Part shown: piece by piece, positions 45,141 to 56,849 of the stretch
Layout of the letters: every line of letters begins with the position of its first letter
Numbering within the stretch: the first letter of the stretch is position 1
Assembly (NCBI GenBank): GCA_964023275.1
Contig: OZ029915.1
Location: 126,501-190,500, forward strand
DNA from: Norana najaformis
Lineage: Eukaryota; Annelida; Clitellata; Crassiclitellata; Hormogastridae
Direction: 5' to 3'
DNA length: 64,000 nt
The notes under the pieces: model-generated
Database searches by the model: none
What the model was told of the DNA's origin: nothing
The model's input: only the letters and a program-made list of their open reading frames with translations
Translations under genes and position numbers: made by a program

Positions 45141-47647
45141 TTAGCTGTCAAAGCAAGACAGGAATTTGAAAAGCGTTGGTAGACTGTTGGGTGAGTCGAG
45201 ATGAATGTCACCGGATTCTATAGATTTCTTTAACGACTGCTGCTTAGCCATGATCTTCCGCCAGACTCCAGTCGTCGTAACGATCCTCACATCGAAGACA
45301 CCATCCTGCTCTTCATTCTCCTTCTGCCTGTCTTCCTCCGCTATCCCTTCGTCTGCTGATGCTGCTGCTGATGCAGGAACCATCTCGACGTCGAGAACGG
45401 AATAAAAGATGCGCAGACGATATCGCTCCCTGGTGTCCGTGAAGTGAACGACGGTCGTCAGATTGACGTCGTCGACGTCCTCGGCCTTGACCCTGTACTT
45501 CATGAGGTCGAAGAGGTCAGTCATTGGAAGCCTTTCGATCAGTTGAGTATGATCGACGGTCCAGTCGATGAGTCCATGGTCGTTTAGAATGGTGGTCATG
45601 TAGAAGTTCCTTGCGATGGGATTCGTCTGCTGGGCGGCTAATCTCCTCAGGACTTTCAGCCTCATTTCCTCAGCGGCCTTGTTCTCTGGATGAGTCCGAA
45701 AGAAGTGGGAGACGAGCTCGAGCGACCACTGCAGCTGTCCTTCCTCCAGAGCCGCCTCAGCCTCTGCTAGAAGGCGTTCGGCGCCGATCATCTTCACCAT
45801 CCGTTGAGACCGTTCACTTGGACTGAGCGGCAGAAGGTCCACAGGGTCCCCGCTGAACCAGCCGACGTAGTTCTCGTAGATGCCCTTCGACGACCAGACG
45901 GTTGTTCCGTAGAACTGCTGGAGGTAGCGTTGCGATGCCAGAGACCCAGGCAGTTGCTTCACCCGGGAGGCCACTTCGTCCGGATGAAGTCCGCGGTTCA
46001 TGTGCCTGACTGTCTGGTCGTGGACGTACTGGACGGCGGCCATGTAGGTCGTCAGAATGTCGTAGATGCGTTGACGCCCGGACACAGGCTGCGTGTGGCT
46101 CGGAACAAGATACTCGGCGCCCAGGTCGCGCATTCGCCTGAGCGATTCGTGCCAGGTCATGGAGTTACGCGGTGGAGTACCGCGAATGGCGTACAGATTG
46201 GGAAAGGTCTTGTATATGTCGTCTGCCGGCAGAAGGACTCGTTTCTCGGGCAGCCAGACGCCCATCTGGTCCTCGGTCTCGCCTGGAATATGGATGAACG
46301 TGAGGTTAAGACCCGCAGCCTGCAGCGACACCTGCTGCTCCTCGCCGTAGACGAGTCGGTTCGGTTGCAATGAGACGATCGACTTGGACCCATCTATGTC
46401 GAGCCTTGGACCGAGGCCGCTGTTTGCGATGTGCTTCGGGCCCAGTCGAACACCCATCTGATGTATGACTCCACGAAACAGCTTCGGTCCAGCGACGTGA
46501 GTCTGTCGGACGAGATCTGAGAAACTGTGGTAGGCCCAGATGTCTGGTGGATTGGCAGCGTCTTCTATGAATCCCTGCCAAGACAGTTACACGGTTTATG
46601 GCCATCCGTAACAGCATCCGTAACATTCTATGCACGAAGTCACATGCTGTATGACGAAAACACACTGCTTCCCTTTCTCTTTCTTCTCTTCTTCCTCCCC
46701 TCTCTAGCTCCACCTAGCTCTCCGTCTTTCCACCTTTCCCCGTCGATCATTTACCTACCCTGATGCCGAGTAGGCCAGGTTCGTGAACTGCATGACTTGT
46801 GGTATCAGAGTTGATCATGATATCATAGATCGTATACCTCGGCTCCGAATACGTGGTCGCCGTGGTTGTGAGTGAAGACGATGTCGGTGATTCGCTTCGT
46901 CGACTGTTTGCGAAATTCGGTGAGGATCCTTCGAGCGGCTTCGACGCTTTCTGTCACGTCAACGACTACTGCTCCCGCCACTCCCTCCAACAACATCGAA
47001 TTACCCAAGGCAAATCCCACGGCCACGAACACCCCATCCGTCACCTGTCAATCCCTCAATGACAAAATCAACCAATCAGTCAGTCAATCAGTCAGTCTGC
47101 CTGTCTGTTGGGCCTTCGAACGAACGAACAAATACCAATAATAACAGCAACAACAATAACAACAAACAACAACTCGAACAAGACTTCTTGGGAAAAGGTC
47201 TGATATCAGCGATCAATCATTTTTTTAGTCATAACTGAGGGATCGCCTAAAAGAGAATAACGATATTGATATTACTAATGATAATATAGGCCTCCAGGTC
47301 CCCGATCTTCCAAGCAGACAAGTAGACATGTCCCTGCAGCGTTACCTTGGTAATATCAGCATCCCTACAGCGTTACCTTGCTGACATCAGCATCTCAGTA
47401 GCGTTACCTTGGTGACGGTCGGCGTGTCGAACTCCTTGCTGTGGTCAGCGAGCGACGGCTGAACCTCGATGCCGGACAGAAGGTCGTCTGGCGAACAAGC
47501 AGAGAAGGCATCCTTCAGCAGCAGAGCCCCTGAGGACGACTGCGGCAGGTGAGACACGAGAACCGATCCCAACAGAACGGAAACTACGACGAGTCTCTGA
47601 AGACCCAACGATCGTCTCCACGGGTCGCTCTGTCGTAGTCGCGACAT
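45141..47647 (-). CDS. alkyl-sulfatase-like metallo-beta-lactamase, membrane-anchored or secreted
   Basis: Exons 47647-47408, 47044-46838 and 46574-45141, all phase 0, give 626 residues. The N-terminus has a basic segment and then a hydrophobic stretch (RLVVVSVLLGSVLVSHL, about 21-37), a signal or signal-anchor. Exon 2 carries the metal motif HNHGDH (139-144). Exon 3 has IPGETEDQ (about 246), FPNLYAIRGTPPRNSMTWHE (about 273) and LVPSHTQPV with H309, all hallmarks of the SdsA1/BDS1 alkyl-sulfatase family. A helical dimerisation part and a C-terminal SCP2-like domain follow. The family hydrolyses alkyl sulfate esters using two zinc ions; substrate here is unknown. Length fits the family (about 620-660). 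The ATG at 47647 was chosen as the first in frame with the hydrophobic segment. Confidence 0.9.
47341..47408 (-). repeat. 31-bp tandem triplication of a splice donor
   Basis: The exon 1 donor context caag|gtaacgct recurs at 31-bp spacing. gtaac begins at 47407, 47376 and 47345 (minus strand), each preceded by aag and followed by a similar agatgctgat-type sequence. Confidence 0.85.
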
Positions 47648-48471
47648 GGCCTTCAACCGACAACTGACGCTCGCGCACTGGCCCCTCCAATGTCAAAGAC
47701 TACGTCGTCGTCGGCTAACAGATCTAACTGTCGCCTGAAAAGTTAACACACACACACACTCTCTCTCTCCCTGTCTCTACCGATCGACCAGCTGTTTACA
47801 AATGAATGCCGTGGCTTCAGCCAACGACTAGGCCTACGCCTATAAATTGACTACAAAACGCCCGCTCACCGCCGTGACCTAAAACAGCATCCCCCTTCTC
47901 TCTCTCTCTCATCCATACATACTTCACTGAATACATAAAACATATGGCTGGTTTGGGCGAATATTGATGCATGTAATGCATGGTAATCATGACAATGTTT
48001 ACATCATCGTAAGAGGCAAGCTACTCCCTGGGTGGTTTACGATGTCTATTGTAAGCACAAGTACGAGTAAATGTAGGCTTAAGTGGGGATACGTTTTTCT
48101 ATAGCGACCGTATGACCTTGACCCTGTTCATTTTTTAATGAAAGGATCGGGCGAGATCCTTCATCTCAGGATTGCGAAGCTGATATTCACAAGCGCTGTA
48201 ATAGGGGTGACGTTATTGAAAGATCTGTCAAAGAAAAGACCGAGTTCACGAACCTCGTTCTGTGGCTCAACGCCACCATCTGCGCCAATGACGAAAGACT
48301 GCGATCTAATTTGTCCACACTAAGTGAGTACGAGCTTCAGGGAAATTTTGACTTGGAGGAATTGAGCTGAAGTTGATTGAAATTCATTCAGTCAGCGACG
48401 TCACTGCTGCAGCTCGTTGAGACGGTCCACGGATGTTGGGTGTCGGTGACGTAAGGACGACAGATGCCATA

Positions 48472-48487
48472 GGGGGGGGGGGGGGGA
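48472..48487. repeat. poly(G) run
   Basis: An uninterrupted run of about 16-17 G. A similar poly(C) tract is at 61351-61363. Confidence 0.9.
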
Positions 48488-48754
48488 TCTGTGAGTCATC
48501 TACATAAAGATGACCATCCAGCAGACCGTGCGTGGATATTATGGCCGAGATGTCGGCTGTACAAAGGAGGAAGAGTGAGTGCCAGGACCGAGGTCACTTG
48601 AGGAACGTCACATGTAACGATGGTAGTTGTAGAAGAGGATCCGAGCATGGTGGACGCTTTGCCGTCTGCCAGTCAGGTAGGACGCCATCCACTCTAGTGC
48701 GGTGGGTGACATGCCAGCAGACAAATGTAGTCTCCGGAGAAGAATGCTAATCTC

Positions 48755-48840
48755 GTCTAATCTAATGACTTCTATAGCGCCGTTATCATAATGCCCAAGG
48801 CATCGATCGATGGTCGTCGCTTCAAGTGAAATCCTGTGAT
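48755..48840 (-). repeat. interspersed repeat (ttatcataatgcccaaggca family)
   Basis: Shares tgact...atagcg, ttatcataatgcccaaggca, tggtcg and ttcaagtgaaatc with 61655-61725. On the minus strand it ends ggcgctatagaagtca, like a LINE 3' end. Confidence 0.65.
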
Positions 48841-49789
48841 CGACTCTGTCGAATGCAAATCTAAGGGATCCAGAAGAGAAAGAAGTTTCCAGTCTTTGGC
48901 CCGGAGTAGGCCTATGTCTGGCAGAACAGCTGCACGGACCGTCTCAGCAGACTGGCTTAAGCAAGATAGGCTGACTGACTTTCTGTCAGAGAACAACTTC
49001 ATGTTGAGGTGATTGACAAGTTGCGGACTTCTACCATTTCCCGCATCTTAGACAGAAAGGACAGGTTCGATATTGGATGATGGTTTTTACATCCACCCCC
49101 AGGTCAGGTTTCTTTAATGGTTGCAAGTTCGAAGGTCGTTAGAACTCTGCCTGTTGCGTTGGAACGGTTGGCTGGGGTGGCGGTTCGGCCGTTGCCTGCT
49201 TCTTTGGAGTGCTCTGGATGAGCAGTTCCAGAATGCCACTAATGGAAACAGGCGAGAACTGGCAGGCGGTGATGCGTGGTCTAAGTAGGTCGGATCCACA
49301 GCATCGGCGGTGGACTTTCTTACACCAAACACCCTACTGTGGCTTTATATAGGGCCAACGTGTAGAATTGCATACTGATATCAGTGTTGCGACCCAGTGA
49401 TCTGTATGTATATCCATGGTAGTTTGGTCTTACTAAAACTATGCCATAATAATATACAGATTTCCTCTGGGCCAATGTCACCGCAAAATCAGTCTAGTTT
49501 AAGGATAAAATCTTCTTAGCACCATCGCAATATGGTAACGTAAGCTATACGGCTAGGTCACAATACCCTATACCACTAATAATGCCACACCATACCATAC
49601 CCCTACTACTACTGCAGCTGTTAATAAACGCAATATTAGCAGCTGTTACCGAATGCAAAATTTAATGGGTTAATTTATGTATAAATCGGAAGCCTGCGTC
49701 TACGTCGTCTTCATCATTGGCGATCAGTGGCTTCGTTTAAGTCAAACGCATGACACCGCAGCAGATGGCGAGTTCTATTCCGTCCGTCC

Positions 49790-49822
<33 letters not shown>
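49790..49822. repeat. (TC)n microsatellite
   Basis: A TC run after tccgtccg units. It inflates a meaningless ORF around it. Confidence 0.9.
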
Positions 49823-49823
<1 letters not shown>

Positions 49824-50289
49824 CTCTCTCCAGCGAATGCCCTGGTTCCAGATGCAGCGTTTTCCGACAACCAAAGCATCGTTCATGTAACGTACTGTGA
49901 AGACGACCATTTCTGCTGCATCGTCAGTAGCGAGCTACTTCCAGAGTGCTTCACAATGTCAACCGTCGTCAGCGCAAATACATACATGTACACTGCAGAC
50001 CCAGCTATTAGAGAGTCAGAAGTTACTAAGAGTGCAGTTGGCTACTTTCGACGATCAAATTACTACAGATCGAGGTATCGGATTTTTTACAACAGATCAA
50101 AACAACAACGGTTTAATAAAAACATGAAACAGGAAAATAAGTAAACGTTTCCTTCCTATGTAGAGACTAAATGAGGCGAAACGGCACACAACTCGAAGAA
50201 ATGGAAGGAAAGAGAAACCGAACTAGAGCAGAGATTGATATAATTAATACAACTCAAAATGCAATTCGTAGCTTGACCTAGAGTCGTGA

Positions 50290-50400
50290 GAAACAGATAA
50301 AGAACGTCCGTAAAAATGACCAACTTCGGACCCCTCCCGCCCGCCCGCCCGCCCCTAGGCAGACGCCCAACATGGACGGCCCCTCGTAACACTACCCTCC
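50290..50400 (-). repeat. interspersed repeat shared with the 44815-45015 region
   Basis: On the minus strand ggggtccgaagttggtcatt, tttacggac and ctttat match the plus-strand sequence at 44970-45007, and ggggccgtcca occurs in both. A (GGGC)n stretch at 50337-50356 sits where the other copy has its minisatellite. Confidence 0.5.
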
Positions 50401-51082
50401 AATTCAAAGACCGTCTTTAAGTATTACTGCAGCAGAAGAAATGACGGTCCATCATTATTAAGCCAATCAAATCACTCCAACTTTTCAAAATGTCTCTGCA
50501 TCCCAATGTTTATAAAGCGCCTTTACACCGAAATCTCCAGGTTTAATAATACGTGTACTGAAGAGGTTATGACTATTTGGAATCTCAACACATTGCTCAT
50601 GTAGGTCAGTAGCAGTTAAACTCACTGCATTTCCATCCTCTTCGGCAACAACATCCAATCATAGCATTTTTACTATTGGCTGCTCCCTGCTTTCAATTCA
50701 AACAGGAGCAACGGATGGTCGTCTATGATACCCAAATGGAAAACAGCACAATTTCTGATCCAATTCGGAGAAGACTTCTAAAACCACACTGGAGACGACG
50801 GGTTAAGATTTGAAGATCAAAGAAAAACGATTCCAAGTGTTAAATAAACGGATTTCATAAGCAAATCGTGCACAAAAGTTTCGTTTCAGATGGAAGGAAA
50901 TTCAGTCCAATTCGAAAGGCGGCCTAAACAAACACCAACCGCCCAAAGTAGAACCCAGAGAACGATTAAGCGCCAACACGAGACACCCTCTCTCCTTCCT
51001 TCCCTCCCGTCCAAAGTCAGAGTGGCCATCAGCATCCCATGGTGCCAAGAGCACCAGTAGCAGCAGCCGAGGTTGGATCTCA

Positions 51083-54000
51083 TCACATAGGAAGGTCGAA
51101 GTCATCCCCAGGTGGAGAGGCACTGCTTGCAGACCCCCCTTCATAGGACGACGACGACGACGACGAGGAGGTGCTCGTTGCGTCGGGCAAGGCCGCCGAA
51201 GAGGCCGCACTCGTCTCCGCATGACCGTCGTCTTCTTCGGCCGTGCTGTAGTGGGGGCTGTTGCCACTGGCGTTCGTCCCTCTGGCGTCGGCGGCGGAAG
51301 AACTACTGGCAGCCGCCGCCGCGGCCGACGGCGATGACTGGTCGTCTTCGTGGGGGTCTGTATGATGTGACGAAGACTCGCGACACGTGTTATAGGAGCC
51401 ACACTTGTGACACTTGAGACCGATGACGTGAAAGGCCGTCGAAGAAATCTACAAGACGGGCAAAGACATGGTTTAAGACGGAGCCAACTGATCACCAACT
51501 AAACAACCGGTTGAGAAGCAACCGGCTGGGGCCGGCCTGTCTCAGCCAGTCACAAGCAACTGTCATTAACATTAACACGTTAATGAATTAACACACTATT
51601 AATATAAACTGACATTAACACAAAGTTGATATGTTTTACATTACTGTAAACATGACTTTAGACAAATCTTCAAGAGCAACAGACTGACCCCAAACAGGTC
51701 AACGTAACTGGTTTGACCAGTTTTCCCAATATTTTCATTTTAACTGGGATCTGCCTGCCTCGGCATCTCATCTAGCGACAGAAGTCTGTTCAGGGAGGGA
51801 CCTAAAGACCTTGCAACAACAGGTGGGTGCAGGTGATCGTATGACGTGGTGTGTACCTTGTGACAGTCTCTGCAGAGAATGGTGACTCGTATGTCTCTGT
51901 ATTCATCCGGCATTGGAGTATTTGCTATCTCAAGGTCAAGCGAACGCCATGTTGCCTGCATGTCAACCATCGTATGACAACATAACGGACACGCATAGAT
52001 CCTAAACAACAATCAATTCATCCACCGATCAATAATCTACAATCAACACCAACCAACCGCACTGAATGTGATGACTGGCCAAGTACTAACAACTTAAATC
52101 CAGAAGACCATTCAACTGGAATCTTTGAGTCACAGAACATATTAATGCCATCTTACCATCACTTAACCACCCTAAACAATCAGCAAATTTACACCAGGGC
52201 AAAGCTCAAGTCCAGTCATTAAGGCACATGTCCCCTACACAAAACCACAAACCACCATGCACAGGCCATCAATCACTCCACTGACTGATTGACTGACTGA
52301 CTGATTACTTGACTGAGTAAGTGACTGATCTGTTTTCTTGCTGATGCCTAGAAAACATATCAATCAATCAATATGAAAAAAGTGTAACATCCACATTCAA
52401 AATTCTGAAGTCATGAAGAAAAAGTAGACAATGTTTTCCCCTAAGAAACTGAAAGTGATTTGTAATTCAACGCATAAGTTAACCAGAACCTATCAGACTT
52501 TATCCACTCTGCCAGTTGTGATTCATGCACGGACTCAAAACTCCCTCTGTTCCTCTTGGCTCTAGTTTCTCATATTCCTCATCTCTTGAATCTGGAGCTA
52601 AACGGTCCAGTCAGTTATAGACACACAACACACTGCACTTTCACTTCAAAATGACCTTCGACTGATGCCAATGTGTTTCCTTAACAGCACAACAGAGGCC
52701 AAAAGACTACATAATCTTCAGGACCTTCACTTGCACACCACAACGGCCAAGCTGGAAAGTCTACAGGAACCCTCAACATATTCTGTTTATCAGCGAAAAT
52801 AAGATTACTCACCCAGAACGCAGCAGACCTCGAAAACATTTGCTAAAAATATAATCCAAATAAATTCAAATTAGATGTTAAACGGCTTCAGAACTCATTA
52901 AAGTGATGATGGCTACAAATGAAACCTGTGAATTCAAGCTATGACAGACAGACAGGCAGACACACAGAGACAGGCAGACACACAGAGGCAGGCAGACACA
53001 CAGAGACAGGCAGACACACAGAGACAGCCAGACAGATGAAGTGTGCATGGACTACCTTAAGCAACAAACTGGGCTCAGTTGACATCCCCCTCTGTTCTGC
53101 CTGATCTCTGTAAATGGTCGGTCGTCTGATGCTAACCATGCACACAGAAGGCATATTCAGTTAAGCAAGCAGGCAAAAGCAGATTCTTCGGTTGCTCATT
53201 TAGAGCAATCCACAGCCGATTCCCTCCACAAACGCCCATGGCCCAGTCGGATTGTATCCCAGTGAAATGCAGAAGTCCAGATGAGCTATCGTGTTAGAGC
53301 CAACTTCCGAATCAATTCCAACAGCAACTTTTGTCAGTTCCTTAGAGAAGGAGCTCCTCCCTGGCAGATGGATCTTCTGCACAGTTTATGCACAACCATC
53401 CCAATCGAACAACAGTAGGACAATGAATGGTCCCTCATCTGCATCGATTCACAACATTACTCATCTGCCAGAAAGCCCAACTGACTCATTTGGTCATCAA
53501 ATGCACACAGAGCCGGAGACAAGAAGTACAACAAGATGCAGAGTCACATCAACCCAAAGGACAGACTTTTAAACCTGATTGCCCTGAACTTGGCTCTGAC
53601 ATTCAGAAATGCAGCTTCAGTCAAAGGTCTCGATTCCATTCAACTGGATGTATGGGCATCAAACGCTTCACATATCATATCATCAGAAGTCAGTAATGTG
53701 CAGAGTAACACCAACTGCGCATGGCTGTAAGAGCAATTGTAACTGACCTGTGCGTAATGTGACCACAGTTGAGGACGCTGAGGTTTTCTCTAGACGTGTG
53801 TAGGTCTTCCAGACAAACTGGGCAGTTGGCATGAGTCACTTTCTCTACACACTACAACCCACCAACCAACCAGACATCAACAACAACGGTTTCAGCTACA
53901 AATCAAAGGAAGAGTTGACAGCAAGTTTCAGTCACCTATTTCATCCTGTAAAACATCCCGTCATTACTTACTTACTTATCTGGCCACCCTACTGAGGCAG

Positions 54001-56849
54001 ATCCTACAGAAGTAGATCCTACATGGGTGGATTCTACAGAGGTAGATCATACAGGGGTGGATCCTACAGAGGTAGATCCTACAGGGGTGGATTCTACAGA
54101 GGTTGATACCCAGCGGCTTAGTCAAAAATGGTTATCATTTATTGATTATTGAATAATAAACTTGTAAAATAAAACAGACCTTCAAAAACCAGGGAACTAA
54201 AAAACCTCAAAACAACTTGAAGGGTAATCAGTAAACCTGGGGAACTATAGAAGGGTCAGTCGCCCTGCACCACTTGTCTCCCCCTCCCTCCAAGTAAACT
54301 TCTGAATCCCTTGGTACCCGCCTGAGATCATTCTGGCAAAGTGGTAGTTTGTTGCATGGTACACTGGGTCTGTCATCCAATGACACGGGTTCAAACCTGC
54401 TGAGTGCAATCACCAAGCAAAAGAATTTTGTGTCATCTGGGAGGTAAACTTCAACACACTGCCCCGGTGCCCAGGGATTCATCCATTGTCAGGTCAAAGG
54501 CCAAGAAAAGGAGATCAGCGCCTCCCCTGCTGGGGGGATACAGAGGACTTCAATTGGCACATTGAAGCGTCAGTGACAGACGATGACCAGAGGGACAGAT
54601 CTACGTCTTACTTTGTGTGAATCTTTTAGTTTGATGCAGAGACAAATGTCACATTTGGGACAATGAAAGAAATTCTCACGACCATCCACTCTACAGAAAA
54701 CAAACAGAAAACAAAGACAATCATCGTCAGAAAACTAACTGACCACATCAAAACTCTAACTGACCACAACAAAACTCATAAGCCAAGACAAGAAGACAAT
54801 TAACAATCAAAACAATTTATCCAATCATCTATTCAGTCTAAAGAAGCAATCCCATCAGGACTGACTGATGGTCATCATATGTAATCTAATGTCAACCAAA
54901 TCATGTTCAAAACTTTGGTTCATACGCTTGCAAAAGTTAAGCAAGAGTAAGCCTGGTTAGTAATGCATGCTTGACCATTGGAGAATGTGGGATGTTGTGG
55001 GCTGGTGGAGCAGCTACCACGCAATACACAGTGTGAGGGTTGGAGCCTTCACTGACCGATAGACTGACTGACCCAGACAATGCACTAGTGACATCAAGCT
55101 ACAGGAATTAATTGCAAACATCAGTGAAACCATAATATGAACATCATCTCAAAGCAATCGATCCATCAGCATAAGACAATCAACTGGACCTGTAAATCTG
55201 TTAACTTAACAACGATCAACTAAATCTGCCAAATGTACAACTTACCCAATCAAAGACCCAAAACAAAGAAACTGAGTAGTATTATTTCAGCATTTATTAA
55301 GTGCCACTATCTACTCATGACTAGGCATCAACCGATGGCTCTGAGCAGTTAACAACTGATTGCCACTTGCCTGCAGATGCCACACTGGTCACAGTGGAAC
55401 TGCTTCTTATCCTTGTCATCAAAAAGACGACAAATGGGACAGAAGTATCGGCCAAATTCCACACCACACGATAAGCAACTGCGACTCACCTGAAACAGAC
55501 CAAAACACGAGACAAGTAAAATCCAATTCAAGACATACATCAACAATATCTTCCAGCCAATGTCTTTACGCTGTTTGGTATTTTGCTCACTGCGTGCCTC
55601 AGCACTGGCGTTCAAAGAAAATACCACTGGCACTGCCAATCTAGAAACACTGGAATATAACTAAGAATGCAAGTCAGGTGATGAAGCTGTTTAAATCTCA
55701 AAAGAGCATCCTGCCATGCAGCTGATGATTTCCTTAAGAAAGCAACTATCAATCTTTCTTCACATCTGGCTAACGAACACCTCATTCCAATTTCCCAGGA
55801 TCATTCAAAACAAAGCACTGACGAGACCTTCAAACCGACTGCCCTCAGTCAAAGCCTCATTCACCTAATCACCAAATGCCATTTCAACTACTTATTAATA
55901 ATAAAATTAAGTGCAGCTAGGCTTCTACTGTAAGCTCTGCAAAGCATGATATTGTCACGAGATGAGACAAACCGGCTGTCGCGTGTCGCACACGAGACAA
56001 ACGATCTCCGTGACGGAGTGACGGTCGATCTTGTGATTTTCCTTATCGTCATGACAGATCCGACATGGATAGATTTTCTTGCAACAGGGAGACTGAAATC
56101 AACCAACAACATCCCTTCAATTCTCCTCACACTTGTAGCAAAACGAATTAGCTGTCCAGACATCTTAATGAGCTTCAGATAATCGTAATTTAGTAGCTGT
56201 TTTAAGGCCGCCAGTTAAACAATACAGAAAGAATGCAATGGACTGATGCTTATGTCCATTTCTCAACTGGTCTTACCAGAACACACCTTCAGAAGGAAAG
56301 TTATCATACAGAAGACAGGAAGTGCCACTTAAGTGAAAAACCAAGTCGTCAGGCTTTAATAAAAGCTCGGAACAACTACACCAGTAAGACATAAAGTCTC
56401 AGAACAAGACCAGAAATAGATAATTTTACTTCAACATGCGAAAACGTTGAAGACTGAAATGGACTAAACCTCAGACATCCTGAGAATGCAAATTAAAAAC
56501 AGAGTCAGCAAGAAAGAAGAACTTCTCTTTGTCAAAAGAAAGAACATCTCTTTCTTGCAACTTCTTCTGTTGGTTAGAAGTCTTAGAAATTCTGAAAGAG
56601 AAGAAAAAATCGTTATGCACTGCTTACAACATAAACGCATCGACGCACGTAATGGCTGCACCCGTATTTCTTGGCAACAATCTGGCCATCAGATTTATTC
56701 GATGCTAAGACGATATCCGGCATATTGGCCACATTTGGCTGCTGCCCTCCGGCCAAATCCGGCACGTTAGCACCTTCGTTAGGTTGATGAATCGCCGGTG
56801 AATCCAGATGTGCAAAATTCTGTGCTGAATCATCATCGGATGCTGCCAT
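51083..56849 (-). CDS. RCHY1: RCHY1/PIRH2-like CHY- and RING-finger E3 ubiquitin ligase
   Basis: Exons 56849-56628, 56092-55973, 55489-55371, 54690-54612, 53851-53748, 52842-52813, 52001-51857 and 51448-51083 give 394 residues (human 261). The core follows human RCHY1: CHY finger from about 63 (GCSHY, then PCCKKIYPCRICHDD), CTCHY finger (FGRYFCPICRLFDDKDKKQF, CGIC, FFHCPKCDICL) and RING with C190, C193, C209, H211, H214, C217, C229, C232 (NCPVCLEDLHTSR, NCGH, CPLC). A C-terminal zinc ribbon follows (ILCRDC, LKCHKCGSYNT, about 266-294). The family ubiquitinates p53 and other proteins in vertebrates. Residues 1-60 and a Ser/Ala/Asp tail after 294 are extra relative to human. The intron after exon 3 has a GC donor and exon 6 is 30 nt. 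Confidence 0.95.
52944..53035. repeat. 18-bp cagacacacagagacagg tandem repeat
   Basis: About five imperfect units in the RCHY1 intron between 52842 and 53748. Confidence 0.9.
53999..54105. repeat. 30-bp (2 x 15) minisatellite
   Basis: Alternating gtagatcctacaggg and gtggattctacagag half-units, about 3.5 copies of 30 bp, in the RCHY1 intron 53852-54611. Confidence 0.9.
55272..55352 (-). mobile_element. SINE 3' fragment next to the RCHY1 exon 3 donor
   Basis: The minus strand reads gctcagagccatcggttgat, gcctagtcatgag and cttaataaatgctgaaat, the tail half of the window's SINE family. It begins about 20 nt inside the intron that has a GC donor. Confidence 0.7.

Larger units (their letters stand above)
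47648..51082. other. intergenic interval between the sulfatase 5' end and the RCHY1 3' end
   Basis: I see no convincing gene. It contains a poly(G) run at 48472-48487, an interspersed repeat at 48755-48840, a TC microsatellite at 49790-49822, and a repeat related to the 44960 region at 50290-50400. The sulfatase promoter should be at its left edge. Several ORFs here lack any recognisable motif or splice continuity. Confidence 0.6.

Noticed and set aside
45205-46763. Long plus-strand ORFs opposite the sulfatase exon (for example 189 codons at 45804)
   Set aside because: Antisense shadows of a strongly conserved, GC-rich coding exon, with no motif of their own.
48500-48760. Possible coding remnant on the plus strand
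   Set aside because: Interrupted by stops in all frames and no family recognised. It may be repeat-derived, but evidence is too weak to list.
49677-50144. 155-codon plus-strand ORF
   Set aside because: It runs across a TC microsatellite, has no recognised motif, and shows no splice continuity with a neighbouring exon.
53200-53572. ORFs on both strands in an RCHY1 intron
   Set aside because: They suggest a decayed mobile element, but no diagnostic motif could be recognised, so nothing is claimed.
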